From Nostoc sp. CMAA1605 (GTDB taxonomy: Bacteria > Cyanobacteriota > Cyanobacteriia > Cyanobacteriales > Nostocaceae), in contig NZ_PJIZ01000004.1 in NCBI RefSeq assembly GCF_021596505.1, forward strand, positions 62,001 to 126,000: 64,000 nucleotides of DNA, read 5' to 3'. Below the pieces are notes generated by a model. The model was given only the letters and a program-made list of their open reading frames with translations, had not been told where the DNA came from and searched no databases. Shown here piece after piece: positions 25,911 to 35,475 of the stretch; within the stretch, counting starts at the first letter, position 1, and each line of letters starts with the position of its first letter. Both the position numbers and the translations under genes were made by a program.

Positions 25911-28067
25911 TTAACGGTTTACTGCCGCAGCTTCTCGTGCTGCTGCTGCCTGGTCTGGGTGAATACCCAAGCGTGTGAGGTTAATCCGTCCTTTATTGTC
26001 AATTTCACGCACTTTGACAATGACTTCATCACCTACGGCAACCTCATCTTCTACCTTGCCTACACGATAATCAGCAAGTTGAGAAATATGGATCATTCCT
26101 TCCTTACCAGGGAGAAATTCCACAAAAGCACCAATTGGTATAATTCGAGTCACGCGTCCAGCATAAACATCGCCCTCGTTCAATTTGCGAGTCATGCCTT
26201 GAACGATATTACGCGCACGTTTAGCTTTATTTTCATCTACCGCAGAAATGGTAACTGTACCATCATCTTCAATGTCAATTTTAGCACCAGTTTCTTCAGT
26301 AATTCCCTTGATGGTTTTACCACCGGGGCCAATGACTAGACCAATCATGTCTGGATCAATCTTGATAGTCAACAGACGCGGTGCATAGGGTGAGGTTTCG
26401 CTGCGTGGTGTTTCTATGGTTTGCAGCATTTTTTCGAGAATGTGCAACCTAGCCGCTTTGGCTTGGTGGATGGCTTGGGCGATGACATCTAAAGATAAAC
26501 CAGAGATTTTCATGTCCATTTGTAAGGCTGTAATCCCTGTATCTGTGCCGGCAACTTTAAAGTCCATATCACCTAAAAAGTCTTCAATGCCTTGAATATC
26601 GGTGAGGACTCGCACTTCATCGCCTTCTTTAATCAGACCCATCGCCGCACCACTAACAGGTTTAATAATGGGTACACCTGCATCCATTAACGCTAGGGTA
26701 GAACCGCACACAGAACCCATTGAGGTAGAACCGTTAGAAGAAAGCACTTCCGAAACTACGCGGATAACGTAGGGGAATTGTTCTTTGGGCGGTAATATTG
26801 GTAAAATTGCCCGTTCTGCTAAGGCACCGTGACCAATTTCGCGTCTACCAGGGGCGCGTAATGGTTTGGTTTCCCCGACGGAGAAGGGGGGGAAATTGTA
26901 GTGGTGTAGGTAGCGTTTAGATTGGTCGGTTTGGAGGTCGTCGTTCAGGTTTTGGGCATCTCCGGGAGTACCAAGGGTACAGGCGGATAGTACCTGGGTA
27001 AGTCCGCGATTAAATAAACCGCTACCGTGGACGCGCTTGGGTAGGACATCAACTTGGCAAGAAACGGGACGAACTTCATCCAGTTTGCGACCATCCACAC
27101 GCACGTTATCTTCAACGATTTGACGGCGCATGAAGTATTTAGTGATGTCTTTGAAAGTGTTACCCAAAGCTTTGTTATCAGCCGTAGCCGCAACACGGAT
27201 GGGGTCTTCTTCTGGTAGTTCAGCGATCGCTGTGGCAATATTTTCTTTAACGGCATCTAACGCGTTATCGCGTTCGGTTTTGCCTAAATCAAACTGAGCC
27301 AAAATTTTCTTAATTTCATCGCTGGCGCGATCGCGAATATAATTTGCCAAGGTTTGGTCTACCTCTGGCGGTGCTTCCTGCACAAATTCCAAACCGAGTT
27401 CCGCTACTAAATCTTGTTGCGCCTTAATTAAATCGCGCACGGCTTCATAGCCAAAATCAATCGCTTCAATAATATCTCGCTCTGGCAGTTGATTCGCGCC
27501 TGCTTCCACCATGATTACACCATGTGGTGAACCAGCTACGATCAAATCCAAATCTCCTGCTTCGATTTCTGCATAGGTGGGGTTAATGATAAAGTCATCA
27601 CCTACCAAACCTACCCGTACTGCTGCCATTGGCCCATTGAAGGGGATTTTAGCAATCAGAGTGGCAATAGAAGCACCTGTCACGGCCAATACATCTGGTG
27701 GTACTAGTTCATCCATTGACATGGTGAAAGCCACAACTTGCAAGTCATCCCGCAACCATGAAGGGAACAAAGGACGCAAGGGACGGTCAATCAAACGGCT
27801 GGTGAGAATGGCTTTTTCTGGTGGACGACCTTCCCGGCGCATGATCCCACCAGGGATTCTCCCAGCTGCATATAGTCTTTCTTCGTAATCTACTGTCAGG
27901 GGAAGGAAATCAATGCCCTCTCTGGCTGCTGATCGCGTAGCTGTTACCAAAACAGCTGTATCCCCTGATTCTATCAACACAGACCCACCGGCTTGCGGTG
28001 CTAGTAAGCCTACCTTCAGTCGAATATCCCTTCCATCGAAGGATATTGACTTCTCAAATTCTGCCAT
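25911..28067 (-). CDS. pnp: Polynucleotide phosphorylase
   Basis: PNPase degrades RNA phosphorolytically from the 3' end and can add tails; in cyanobacteria it is the main polyadenylating enzyme. The 718-residue protein has two RNase PH domains (about 1-220 and 305-540, linked by a helical domain), catalytic-site segments such as [15 protein letters not shown] and [18 protein letters not shown], a KH domain with [15 protein letters not shown] (about 567-581), and a C-terminal S1 domain ([20 protein letters not shown]). Length and order are standard. Confidence 0.97.
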   Translation of the reverse strand: MAEFEKSISFDGRDIRLKVGLLAPQAGGSVLIESGDTAVLVTATRSAAREGIDFLPLTVDYEERLYAAGRIPGGIMRREGRPPEKAILTSRLIDRPLRPLFPSWLRDDLQVVAFTMSMDELVPPDVLAVTGASIATLIAKIPFNGPMAAVRVGLVGDDFIINPTYAEIEAGDLDLIVAGSPHGVIMVEAGANQLPERDIIEAIDFGYEAVRDLIKAQQDLVAELGLEFVQEAPPEVDQTLANYIRDRASDEIKKILAQFDLGKTERDNALDAVKENIATAIAELPEEDPIRVAATADNKALGNTFKDITKYFMRRQIVEDNVRVDGRKLDEVRPVSCQVDVLPKRVHGSGLFNRGLTQVLSACTLGTPGDAQNLNDDLQTDQSKRYLHHYNFPPFSVGETKPLRAPGRREIGHGALAERAILPILPPKEQFPYVIRVVSEVLSSNGSTSMGSVCGSTLALMDAGVPIIKPVSGAAMGLIKEGDEVRVLTDIQGIEDFLGDMDFKVAGTDTGITALQMDMKISGLSLDVIAQAIHQAKAARLHILEKMLQTIETPRSETSPYAPRLLTIKIDPDMIGLVIGPGGKTIKGITEETGAKIDIEDDGTVTISAVDENKAKRARNIVQGMTRKLNEGDVYAGRVTRIIPIGAFVEFLPGKEGMIHISQLADYRVGKVEDEVAVGDEVIVKVREIDNKGRINLTRLGIHPDQAAAAREAAAVNR

Positions 28068-28542
28068 TCAGCTTTTTTTCCTTCTCTTTCTTTATTCTCT
28101 CTCTGTGGCAATCCTAACATTTATGCCCTCTGGCTGGCTTCTATTACATAACAAATAGCAACAAGTTGCCTAAAGCCAAGCCCAACACCTCTTGAGTGCT
28201 GTTAGCGGTAGCGGGGCGTTGAGCCAATGTTAGGTACTGAGTAAAAATAACTAGTACAGTACCACAAGAATAGAGCTATTATTTGGGATAGACAATAACT
28301 TTACTAATGTTGTTTGGCTGGAATTGAGGACGCAGGGAATATTATCTTAACAATAATTTGTGTTTTTACAGTATATATTATTGATTTATTATATTAATTA
28401 AATATAGAGTTTAAACAATGATTAATAATATTAAATTTATCCTCGAAATGAATATATTAGTTTGGTAATAATTGTAATTCTTGATAAGAATACCAAAAAT
28501 ATTTCATAAATTTAATGATATTAAGGTCTGAGTAATTAAAAA
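28068..28542. other. 475-bp divergent region between pnp and the SNF2 gene
   Basis: No gene visible. A partial GTTAGCGG...GGGGCGTT motif of the MITE-like family is at about 28200-28225. The stretch next to the SNF2 gene (28360-28530) is very AT-rich, as expected of a promoter region. Confidence 0.55.
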
Positions 28543-31500
28543 ATGGCGATTTTACATGGTAGTTGGTTATTAAAAGAGCAGGAAAATTGTTTATTTATTT
28601 GGGGTGAAACTTGGCGATCGCCGCGAGTAAATGTAAATTTTAGTGAATTACCACTGCATCCTTTGGCGATGACAGCAGCAGAGTTAAGTGAGTGGTTGAT
28701 TGCCGAAAATTTCCCAATTGCAGACTTTAACAGTCAAACAGCACAGAAATCAGGTAATAAAGCTGCACCTACTAAAAAAATCAATTTACCAAGCCATTCT
28801 CAAATCATTAATCTCCCGACGCAGATTCTAGAAGTCACCCAGGAAGACACAGCATTAATTGCGCCTGTACACTCGGCGGCTGTAGAATCAGCACCTGATA
28901 CCAAACCATACTTGCAACCTTGGTTAGTTGAAGGTTTTTGTCTTTCACCTCTAACCGCAACTAAATTTCTCACCTCTTTACCTTTAAATATCGTCAATGG
29001 AGAAGATACATTTTTAGGTGGAGATTTACGTTTTTGGTCACAAATTTCCCGTTGGAGTTTAGATTTAATTTCTCGTTCTAAGTTTTTACCAATTATCCAA
29101 CGACCAGTGAATGGGAATTTTACGGCTCAATGGCAAGTGCTTTTAGATAGTGCCATAGATGGGACTCGGTTAGAAAAGTTTGCGGCAAAAATGCCGTTAA
29201 TTTGTCGGATTTATCGGGGAATGGGGAATGGGGACACTTCGACAAGCTCAGTGCTTCGCTGGGGACTGGGGAGTGAGGGAGAAGTTAGTCAGTCGCCAAT
29301 GTATGTGGATTTTCCTTGTCAACCACAGGAATTAATTTTATCGTTTCTCAATAGTGTGATTGATGCTCAAGTGCGAGAAATGATGGGAAATCAAACGCTA
29401 CTTGAACCCAGGGTGATGGCGGCTTTACCATTACCTGTGCGTCAATGGTTGCAGGCTTTAACGTCTGCATCTGGTGGAGTCAATGCAGATGTAATTGGGG
29501 TAGAACGGCTAGAAGCAGCATTAAAAGCCTGGATGCTGCCGTTACAATATCAATTAGCCACTAAAAATCAATTTCGTGCTTGTTTTCAGTTGCTTGCGCC
29601 TGATGAGGGAAAAACTGATTGGACATTGGCGTATTTTTTGCAAGCGGCTGATAATCCAGAATATTTAGTAGATGCAGCAACAATTTGGCAACATCCCGTT
29701 GAGCAATTAGTTTATCAAAATCGTACCATTGACCAACCCCAGGAAGCGTTATTACGGGGTTTGGGGTTAGCCTCTCGATTTTATCCCGCGATCGCATCCA
29801 GTTTAGAAACAGAATCACCCCAATTTTGTAACCTCACCCCCATCCAAGCCTATGAATTTATCAAAGCTGTAGCTTGGCGATTTGAAGATAGTGGACTAGG
29901 CGTGATTTTACCTCCAAGTTTAGCCAACCGCGAAGGCTGGGCGAACCGCTTGGGGTTAAAAATTTCCGCCGAAACTTCCAAGAAAAAGCAGGGAAGACTG
30001 GGATTACAAAGTTTATTAAACTTTCAATGGCAATTAGCGATCGGTGGACAGACAATTTCTAAAGCCGAATTTGATCGCTTAGTGGCGTTAAATAGTCCTC
30101 TGGTAGAAATTAACGGTGAATGGGTGGAATTGCGCCCCCAAGATATTAAAACAGCCCAAAATTTCTTTGCATCCCGAAAAGAACAAATGTCCCTATCTTT
30201 AGAAGATGCTTTGCGTTTGAGTACGGGAGATACCCAAGTAATAGAAAAGTTACCAGTCGTTAGCTTTGAAGCATCTGGGGCTTTACAAGAATTAATTGGC
30301 GCGCTAACTAATAATCAAGCAGTTGCACCTTTACCCACACCAAAAGACTTCCAAGGACAGTTACGGCCTTATCAAGAAAGAGGCGCAGCTTGGTTAGCTT
30401 TTCTAGAACGTTGGGGTTTAGGTGCGTGTCTCGCAGACGACATGGGACTCGGTAAAACTGTTGAGTTCATAGCATTTATTTTATACCTAAAAGAACAAGA
30501 TGTATTAGAAAAACCCACATTACTTGTTTGTCCGACTTCTGTGTTAGGAAACTGGGAAAGGGAGGTGAAAAAATTTGCCCCGACTCTGAAAGTTATGCAA
30601 TATCATGGTGATAAACGTCCCAAAGGTAAGACATTTCAAGAAGCAGTCAAGAAGCATGATTTAGTAATTACTAGTTATTCATTAATTCACCGTGATTTGA
30701 AATCTTTACAGACAGTTGATTGGCAAATAATTGTGCTGGATGAAGCCCAAAATGTGAAAAATGCTGAAGCAAAACAATCCCAAGCAGTCAGACAATTAGA
30801 GTCAACATTTCGTATTGCTTTAACGGGTACGCCCGTAGAAAATAGACTACAAGAATTATGGTCTATTTTAGATTTTCTCAATCCTGGATATTTAGGTAAT
30901 AAGCAATTCTTTCAACGCCGCTTTGCTATGCCGATTGAAAAATACGGTGATGCAGCATCTTTAAATCAATTGCGTGCTTTGGTACAGCCTTTTATTTTAC
31001 GCCGTCTCAAAACAGACCGTGAAATTATTCAAGACTTGCCAGAAAAGCAAGAAATGACAGTATTTTGTGGCTTAACTCCAGAACAAGCCGCACTGTATCA
31101 AAAAGTAGTAGAAACATCATTAGCTGAAATTGAATCAGCCGAGGGATTGCAACGTCGGGGCATGATTTTAGGCTTATTAATTAAGCTCAAACAAATCTGT
31201 AATCATCCAGCCCAGTATTTAAAAGAAGCGAGTTTAGCACAACATAATTCAGCCAAATTGCAACGGCTAGAAGAAATGTTAGAAGAGGCGTTAGAAGAAG
31301 GCGATCGCGCCCTCATTTTCACCCAATTTGCCGAATGGGGTAAACTCCTCAAACCCCACCTAGAAAAGCATCTTGGACGTGAAATCTTCTTTTTATATGG
31401 GAGTACCACCAAAAAGCAACGGGAAGAAATGATTGACCGTTTCCAACACGATCCTCAAGGGCCACCAATCATGATTTTATCCCTCAAAGCTGGCGGTGTC

Positions 31501-31803
31501 GGCTTAAATTTAACCAGAGCAAATCATGTATTCCACTTTGATAGATGGTGGAATCCCGCCGTAGAAAATCAAGCTACAGACCGAGTATTTCGCATTGGAC
31601 AAACCCGTAATGTGCAAGTACATAAATTCGTTTGCACCGGCACATTAGAAGAAAAAATTCATGACATGATTGAAAGCAAAAAACAACTAGCAGAACAAGT
31701 AGTGGGTGCAGGCGAAGAATGGTTAACAGAATTAGACACAGACCAACTACGTAACTTATTAATATTAGACCGCAACGCAGTCATTGAAGAAGAGACAGAA
31801 TAA
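28543..31803 (+). CDS. SNF2-family DEAD/H-box helicase
   Basis: A 1086-residue Swi2/Snf2 ATPase. The N-terminal ~580 residues are the bacterial SNF2-associated region; the motor spans about 600-1065. Motif I is DDMGLGKT (632-639), motif II DEAQ (733-736), ALTGTPVENR, LKAGGVGLNLT and the C-terminal QATDRVFRIGQ (RIGQ at 1017-1020). It would translocate on duplex DNA or remodel protein-DNA complexes. In bacteria this type is often encoded next to a SWIM zinc-finger protein; here a SWIM gene lies 3.7 kb downstream, with a metacaspase and a STAND gene between. About 25 residues (224-249, MGNGDTSTSSVLRWGLG) are translated from dispersed repeats. Confidence 0.93.
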   Translation: MAILHGSWLLKEQENCLFIWGETWRSPRVNVNFSELPLHPLAMTAAELSEWLIAENFPIADFNSQTAQKSGNKAAPTKKINLPSHSQIINLPTQILEVTQEDTALIAPVHSAAVESAPDTKPYLQPWLVEGFCLSPLTATKFLTSLPLNIVNGEDTFLGGDLRFWSQISRWSLDLISRSKFLPIIQRPVNGNFTAQWQVLLDSAIDGTRLEKFAAKMPLICRIYRGMGNGDTSTSSVLRWGLGSEGEVSQSPMYVDFPCQPQELILSFLNSVIDAQVREMMGNQTLLEPRVMAALPLPVRQWLQALTSASGGVNADVIGVERLEAALKAWMLPLQYQLATKNQFRACFQLLAPDEGKTDWTLAYFLQAADNPEYLVDAATIWQHPVEQLVYQNRTIDQPQEALLRGLGLASRFYPAIASSLETESPQFCNLTPIQAYEFIKAVAWRFEDSGLGVILPPSLANREGWANRLGLKISAETSKKKQGRLGLQSLLNFQWQLAIGGQTISKAEFDRLVALNSPLVEINGEWVELRPQDIKTAQNFFASRKEQMSLSLEDALRLSTGDTQVIEKLPVVSFEASGALQELIGALTNNQAVAPLPTPKDFQGQLRPYQERGAAWLAFLERWGLGACLADDMGLGKTVEFIAFILYLKEQDVLEKPTLLVCPTSVLGNWEREVKKFAPTLKVMQYHGDKRPKGKTFQEAVKKHDLVITSYSLIHRDLKSLQTVDWQIIVLDEAQNVKNAEAKQSQAVRQLESTFRIALTGTPVENRLQELWSILDFLNPGYLGNKQFFQRRFAMPIEKYGDAASLNQLRALVQPFILRRLKTDREIIQDLPEKQEMTVFCGLTPEQAALYQKVVETSLAEIESAEGLQRRGMILGLLIKLKQICNHPAQYLKEASLAQHNSAKLQRLEEMLEEALEEGDRALIFTQFAEWGKLLKPHLEKHLGREIFFLYGSTTKKQREEMIDRFQHDPQGPPIMILSLKAGGVGLNLTRANHVFHFDRWWNPAVENQATDRVFRIGQTRNVQVHKFVCTGTLEEKIHDMIESKKQLAEQVVGAGEEWLTELDTDQLRNLLILDRNAVIEEETE
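29213..29285 (+). repeat. Repeat element inserted in frame within the SNF2 gene
   Basis: GGGGAAT and GGGGACT units flank a copy of the 17-bp element ACTTCGACAAGCTCAGT at 29236-29252. The unit with its flanks is the same as the reverse complement of the intergenic copy at 25386-25415. It adds about 25 residues without breaking the frame, in the non-motor N-terminal region. Confidence 0.85.
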
Positions 31804-32029
31804 AGAAAAAAAATTAGGGACTTCCAGAAAATAAATTATTCAATTTCTGAGAGAGAATATTTTGATTTTTTCCTCTGCTCCCTGCTCCCTGCCCCCTACA
31901 GCGATTGTATATTTTTTTAGTTTGAAGTCCTTTACCTTCTTCTCTCTCCGCGCTCCTCTGCGTTTACCTTTGCACCCCTTTGCGTTCAAAATATGCAATA
32001 TTAGGGGAAAAATATCATATCCCTGTGCT

Positions 32030-33061
32030 ATGTCATCAAACCACTTTGCTCACGGTTACGCCTTGTTAATTGGAGTTGGTAAAACAGCCGATTCTAGAGT
32101 GAGCCAATTGCCTGCAACAATTAAAGATGTACAAGCTTTAAAAAACGTGTTAATCGACCCAAACTATTGTGCTTACTTGGACGATGCAGAACATATTCGT
32201 TTATTGCAAAATGAGCAGACAACACGCACAGCAATTTTAGATGGATTAACGTGGCTACAAGAAAAAGCTGCTAGTGATCAAGACGCAACAATAGTAATTT
32301 ATTACTCTGGGCATGGTTACTTAGACTTATCAACTCAGTCTTATTATTTGGTGCAATATGACATTAATTGCGATGACATTCCTAAGACCGCGCTATCTGC
32401 CGCAGCATTAACTCAAGCCCTGCGGCAAATTCCAGCAAAACGGTTGTGGGTAGTCATTGACAGTTGTCATGCAGAAGGGATGGCTACATCCAAAGGAGGA
32501 GAATTACCTGCTGACTTTATCCCCACAGCCTTACCCAAGGGCGTAGTCGAAGCACTCAAGCAAGGTGAAGGCAGGGCAGTATTTACTTCCTCCAGGGGAA
32601 ATCAGAGTTCTTACATACGTCCTGATGGCAGTATGAGCATCTACAGTTATCATCTCATTGAGGCGTTAAAGGGAGCAGCGAATCAAGCAGGGGATGCCAA
32701 AGTTATGCTTTCCAACTTGATTAACTACTTAGGTAAAACCGTGCGAGAGAGTGCCAGAACCTTATGTAAAAGAGAACAAACCCCATTTTTTGATACAGCA
32801 ATGGAAGATTTCCCCATTGCTATGTTGTGCGGGGGAAAGGGACTAGGGAAATTTACCACAACCCCAGACTTACCTAAAATCATGACAGATGAACAAGTGG
32901 TAACACCTGCACTAGCAATGGCGCGTCGCTCACTACAAATTTTAGAAGAGCAAGCTGCTGGATTTGACAAACTGTCTATACCTGCTCATCTGCGAATTCA
33001 ACTAGAAGAAAAACGTCAAGAAGTAGCAGAGTTAGAAGCTAGACTGAGAAAAACAGAGTAA
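32030..33061 (+). CDS. Metacaspase-like (peptidase C14) protein with C-terminal adapter module
   Basis: From ATG 32030 (MSSNHFAHGYALLIGVG) the protein has 343 residues; an upstream extension of the frame is low-complexity and rejected. The caspase fold spans about 9-270 with the catalytic dyad visible: H95 in YYSGHGY and C146 in VIDSCHAEG. Residues 298-343 form a separate tail, SLQILEEQAAGFDKLSIPAH then LRIQLEEKRQEV, which matches the N-terminus of the next gene product (28 of 38 identical). Metacaspases cut after Arg/Lys and are linked to programmed cell death in filamentous cyanobacteria. The tail probably docks the protease to the STAND protein 19 nt downstream. Target proteins are unknown. 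Confidence 0.93.
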   Translation: MSSNHFAHGYALLIGVGKTADSRVSQLPATIKDVQALKNVLIDPNYCAYLDDAEHIRLLQNEQTTRTAILDGLTWLQEKAASDQDATIVIYYSGHGYLDLSTQSYYLVQYDINCDDIPKTALSAAALTQALRQIPAKRLWVVIDSCHAEGMATSKGGELPADFIPTALPKGVVEALKQGEGRAVFTSSRGNQSSYIRPDGSMSIYSYHLIEALKGAANQAGDAKVMLSNLINYLGKTVRESARTLCKREQTPFFDTAMEDFPIAMLCGGKGLGKFTTTPDLPKIMTDEQVVTPALAMARRSLQILEEQAAGFDKLSIPAHLRIQLEEKRQEVAELEARLRKTE

Positions 33062-33080
33062 GTAATTTCCGCAGGCTGCT

Positions 33081-35249
33081 ATGGAAGAGCGCACAAACTT
33101 GGAACAAATGCTTTCTACTGCTCAGATGATATTACAAGTTTTGGAACAGCAGGCGGCAGGTTATACCAACTTGACTATTCCGGCTCACCTCAAGGTGCAA
33201 CTAGAGGAGAAACGCCAGGAAGTCGCTAGCTTAAAAGCAAGATTAAGCCAATTACAAGGACATCAACCAGCCAATTTACCCGATAATCTACCCCGCTATC
33301 ATGATGTATTTGTCGGACGCAAACCAGAAATTGAACGTTGCTTAGAAGCACTCTCACCAGAGGAACGGGGCTGGGGTGTGACCATTGATGGGATTGGGGG
33401 TATGGGCAAAACAGCATTGGCACTGGAGGTAGCACACCTTGCCCGTAAGGAAGCGATGTTTGACGCTTACCTGTTCGTGTCTGCTAAAACTACCTGGCTG
33501 ACAGCCGAGGGAGTGCGGGAAGAAACTCTGGCCTTGTCTTCCCTGGATAGCTTTTGTCGAGAATTTGCTAGAGTGCTGGGACAGGCAGAGATTGTCAACA
33601 TGAGTGATGCCACAGAACGCCGCCGCGCCCTTTTAGATGCCCTGCGAGGACGGCGCACGCTGTTGATTTGGGACAACCTGGAAACATTGAACGCAGAAGA
33701 ACGCGATATGATTGCCGAGTTTGTGCGGAAGTTGCCCAACCCCAACAAAGCCATCATCACCAGCCGCCGCCGCACTGGAGAAAGCGCACTCACCATTCGT
33801 TTAGACCGACTCTCTGAGGCGGATGCTTTGGAATTAATGAGAGAAAAGGGAAAGAAAAACCCCCTTCTAGGTGAGCAACTAAAGGCTACGACACGACAAA
33901 CTTTAATTGCTGTGTATGAAGCGGCTGGTGGCAACCCCCTAGCCCTAGATTGGACATTGGGACAGGTGGCACACAAAGGCTACTCTATCAATCTTGCCCT
34001 GGAGCGATTGCGGAATGCTGCTAAATCCCCTGATCTCTATGGGTTTCTGTTTGCTGATGCTGCTCAAACGCTCACTCCAAATGATCGCAAAGTTCTATCT
34101 GCCCTGTCTGTGTTCCTCACACCAGCCAAAGCTGTAGCTCTGGCAGATGCCACGGGTTTGGCTAGTACCGAGATCCAAGTTTCTTTGGAGCGGTTAGTCA
34201 CTTTATCATTGGTAAATGACTTAGATGGAGAACGGTTTGCTCTGCACCCCCTCACCCGCACTTATGTCAAGGCAAATTTGGAAACAACGGATATCGTAGG
34301 GACGCTGCGCTACTGGGTGGACTATGCCCAAAAGTACGGGGGTAGTGGCAAAGATGCCTACAAAACATATGACAAGTTAGAAGCCGAATGGCAAAACCTA
34401 GAGGGTGTGGCAACAACCCTGCGAGAAATGGCAGGCATCTCTGGTACACTGAAAGACAAACAAGCTGCCCAAATGCTCATCGATTTGGAAAGCGCTTTGC
34501 ATAACTTCCTCTGGTTTCGCGGTTACTGGGATGAGCGTGTGCGCTTGGGTGAGTGGGTGTATCAGGCAGGAAAAGTACTAGGTCAGTGGAGTGATGCTGG
34601 TTGGGGTGCTGATCACGTAGTCTGGATTCACTATCATCGCGCAGAGACAGAACGGGCGGCAAGTTGGGCGGCGCAGATGGTAGAAGCTATGGAGCGAGGC
34701 GGTAGCCGTAGTGATAAAGCTTCTGCAATTCACCTGCAAGGATTAATTGCCGAGCAACGCCAGGAATGGATGGAGGCGGAGCGATTTTATCAAGAAGCAT
34801 TAGCAATTGGGCGAGAGTTGGGGGAAGAAGAAAATGAGGCGATCTCTCTCAACGCTTTGGGAGGTGTTGCGCGATCGCAAAAACACTATGACCGCGCCGA
34901 GTCCTACGTCAAGGAAGCATTGGCGATCGCGCAAAAGTTAGGTAATAAAGAACTTCAGGCAAGTTTTTTCGGCAACTTCGGAAATCTAGCCCTTGAGCGC
35001 AACCAACCTACAGAAGCCCGCTCCTGGCACGAGCGTCAGTTAGCATTGGCGCAGGAAGTGGGACAGCAAGACTTGGTAGCTGGTGCTAAATCAGGACTGG
35101 CGATGGTTCTGGAAGAGGAGGAGCGTTATACAGAGGCACTACCCTTGGCACAGGCTGCCCTAGAAATCCGAGAACGCCTGCGCGATAGATATTTGGCTTG
35201 GACTCGCCAATTAGTTGAGCGGTTGCAACGCAAAGCAGGGATGAAATAA
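33081..35249 (+). CDS. STAND NTPase with N-terminal adapter module and C-terminal TPRs
   Basis: A 722-residue signal-transduction ATPase. Residues 10-55 are the adapter shared with the preceding metacaspase (LTIPAHLKVQLEEKRQEVAS). The NTPase domain has VFVGRKPEIERCL (76-88), Walker A GIGGMGKT (104-111), Walker B LLIWDN (194-199), the arginine sensor ITSRRR (226-231) and GNPLA (284-288). Winged-helix-like and helical regions follow, then TPRs at about 560-715 (AERFYQEALAIGRELGEEEN, AESYVKEALAIAQKLGNKEL). The TPR end likely senses a trigger and ATP-driven oligomerisation would bring caspase units together. The gene looks more GC-rich than its neighbours, suggesting transfer. It follows the caspase by 19 nt, so an operon is likely. 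Confidence 0.92.
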   Translation: MEERTNLEQMLSTAQMILQVLEQQAAGYTNLTIPAHLKVQLEEKRQEVASLKARLSQLQGHQPANLPDNLPRYHDVFVGRKPEIERCLEALSPEERGWGVTIDGIGGMGKTALALEVAHLARKEAMFDAYLFVSAKTTWLTAEGVREETLALSSLDSFCREFARVLGQAEIVNMSDATERRRALLDALRGRRTLLIWDNLETLNAEERDMIAEFVRKLPNPNKAIITSRRRTGESALTIRLDRLSEADALELMREKGKKNPLLGEQLKATTRQTLIAVYEAAGGNPLALDWTLGQVAHKGYSINLALERLRNAAKSPDLYGFLFADAAQTLTPNDRKVLSALSVFLTPAKAVALADATGLASTEIQVSLERLVTLSLVNDLDGERFALHPLTRTYVKANLETTDIVGTLRYWVDYAQKYGGSGKDAYKTYDKLEAEWQNLEGVATTLREMAGISGTLKDKQAAQMLIDLESALHNFLWFRGYWDERVRLGEWVYQAGKVLGQWSDAGWGADHVVWIHYHRAETERAASWAAQMVEAMERGGSRSDKASAIHLQGLIAEQRQEWMEAERFYQEALAIGRELGEEENEAISLNALGGVARSQKHYDRAESYVKEALAIAQKLGNKELQASFFGNFGNLALERNQPTEARSWHERQLALAQEVGQQDLVAGAKSGLAMVLEEEERYTEALPLAQAALEIRERLRDRYLAWTRQLVERLQRKAGMK

Positions 35250-35255
35250 TTAAAT

Positions 35256-35310
35256 CAATTCGCAATGGGCTAACGCCCCGCTCCGCTAACACAATTTGCA
35301 ATTCGCAATT
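35256..35310. repeat. Partial MITE-like element
   Basis: CAATTCGCAATGGGCTAACG, CCCCGCTCCGCTAAC and CAATTCGCAATT form an imperfect inverted repeat that matches the inner half of the 125-bp elements at 45869 and 63080, without their terminal repeats. It follows the STAND gene directly. Confidence 0.65.
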
Positions 35311-35475
35311 TTTTCTCCAACCTAACCTTCAACCCTTTACCTTCAAGGAGAGAGGCTTTGAAAGCTAGGTTTACTTTTTCTCTGGTTGTATGAAACCACC
35401 CTGATAGGGAGAAGTTTGGAGAGGGGTGTCAAGAATAAATTACATATTTTATTAAATAGTAATTAGCAATTAATT

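Noticed and set aside
25746..26339. 197-codon plus-strand ORF overlapping the pnp 3' end
   Set aside because: Antisense to the pnp S1/KH region, with Phe/Ser/Asn-rich composition typical of a shadow frame.
31862..32029. N-terminal extension of the metacaspase frame
   Set aside because: It reads through repeat-like CTCTGCG sequence with low complexity; ATG 32030 starts the conserved fold.
33467..33976. 169-codon minus-strand ORF inside the STAND gene
   Set aside because: Antisense to the NTPase domain; long only because the sense strand is GC-richer there.
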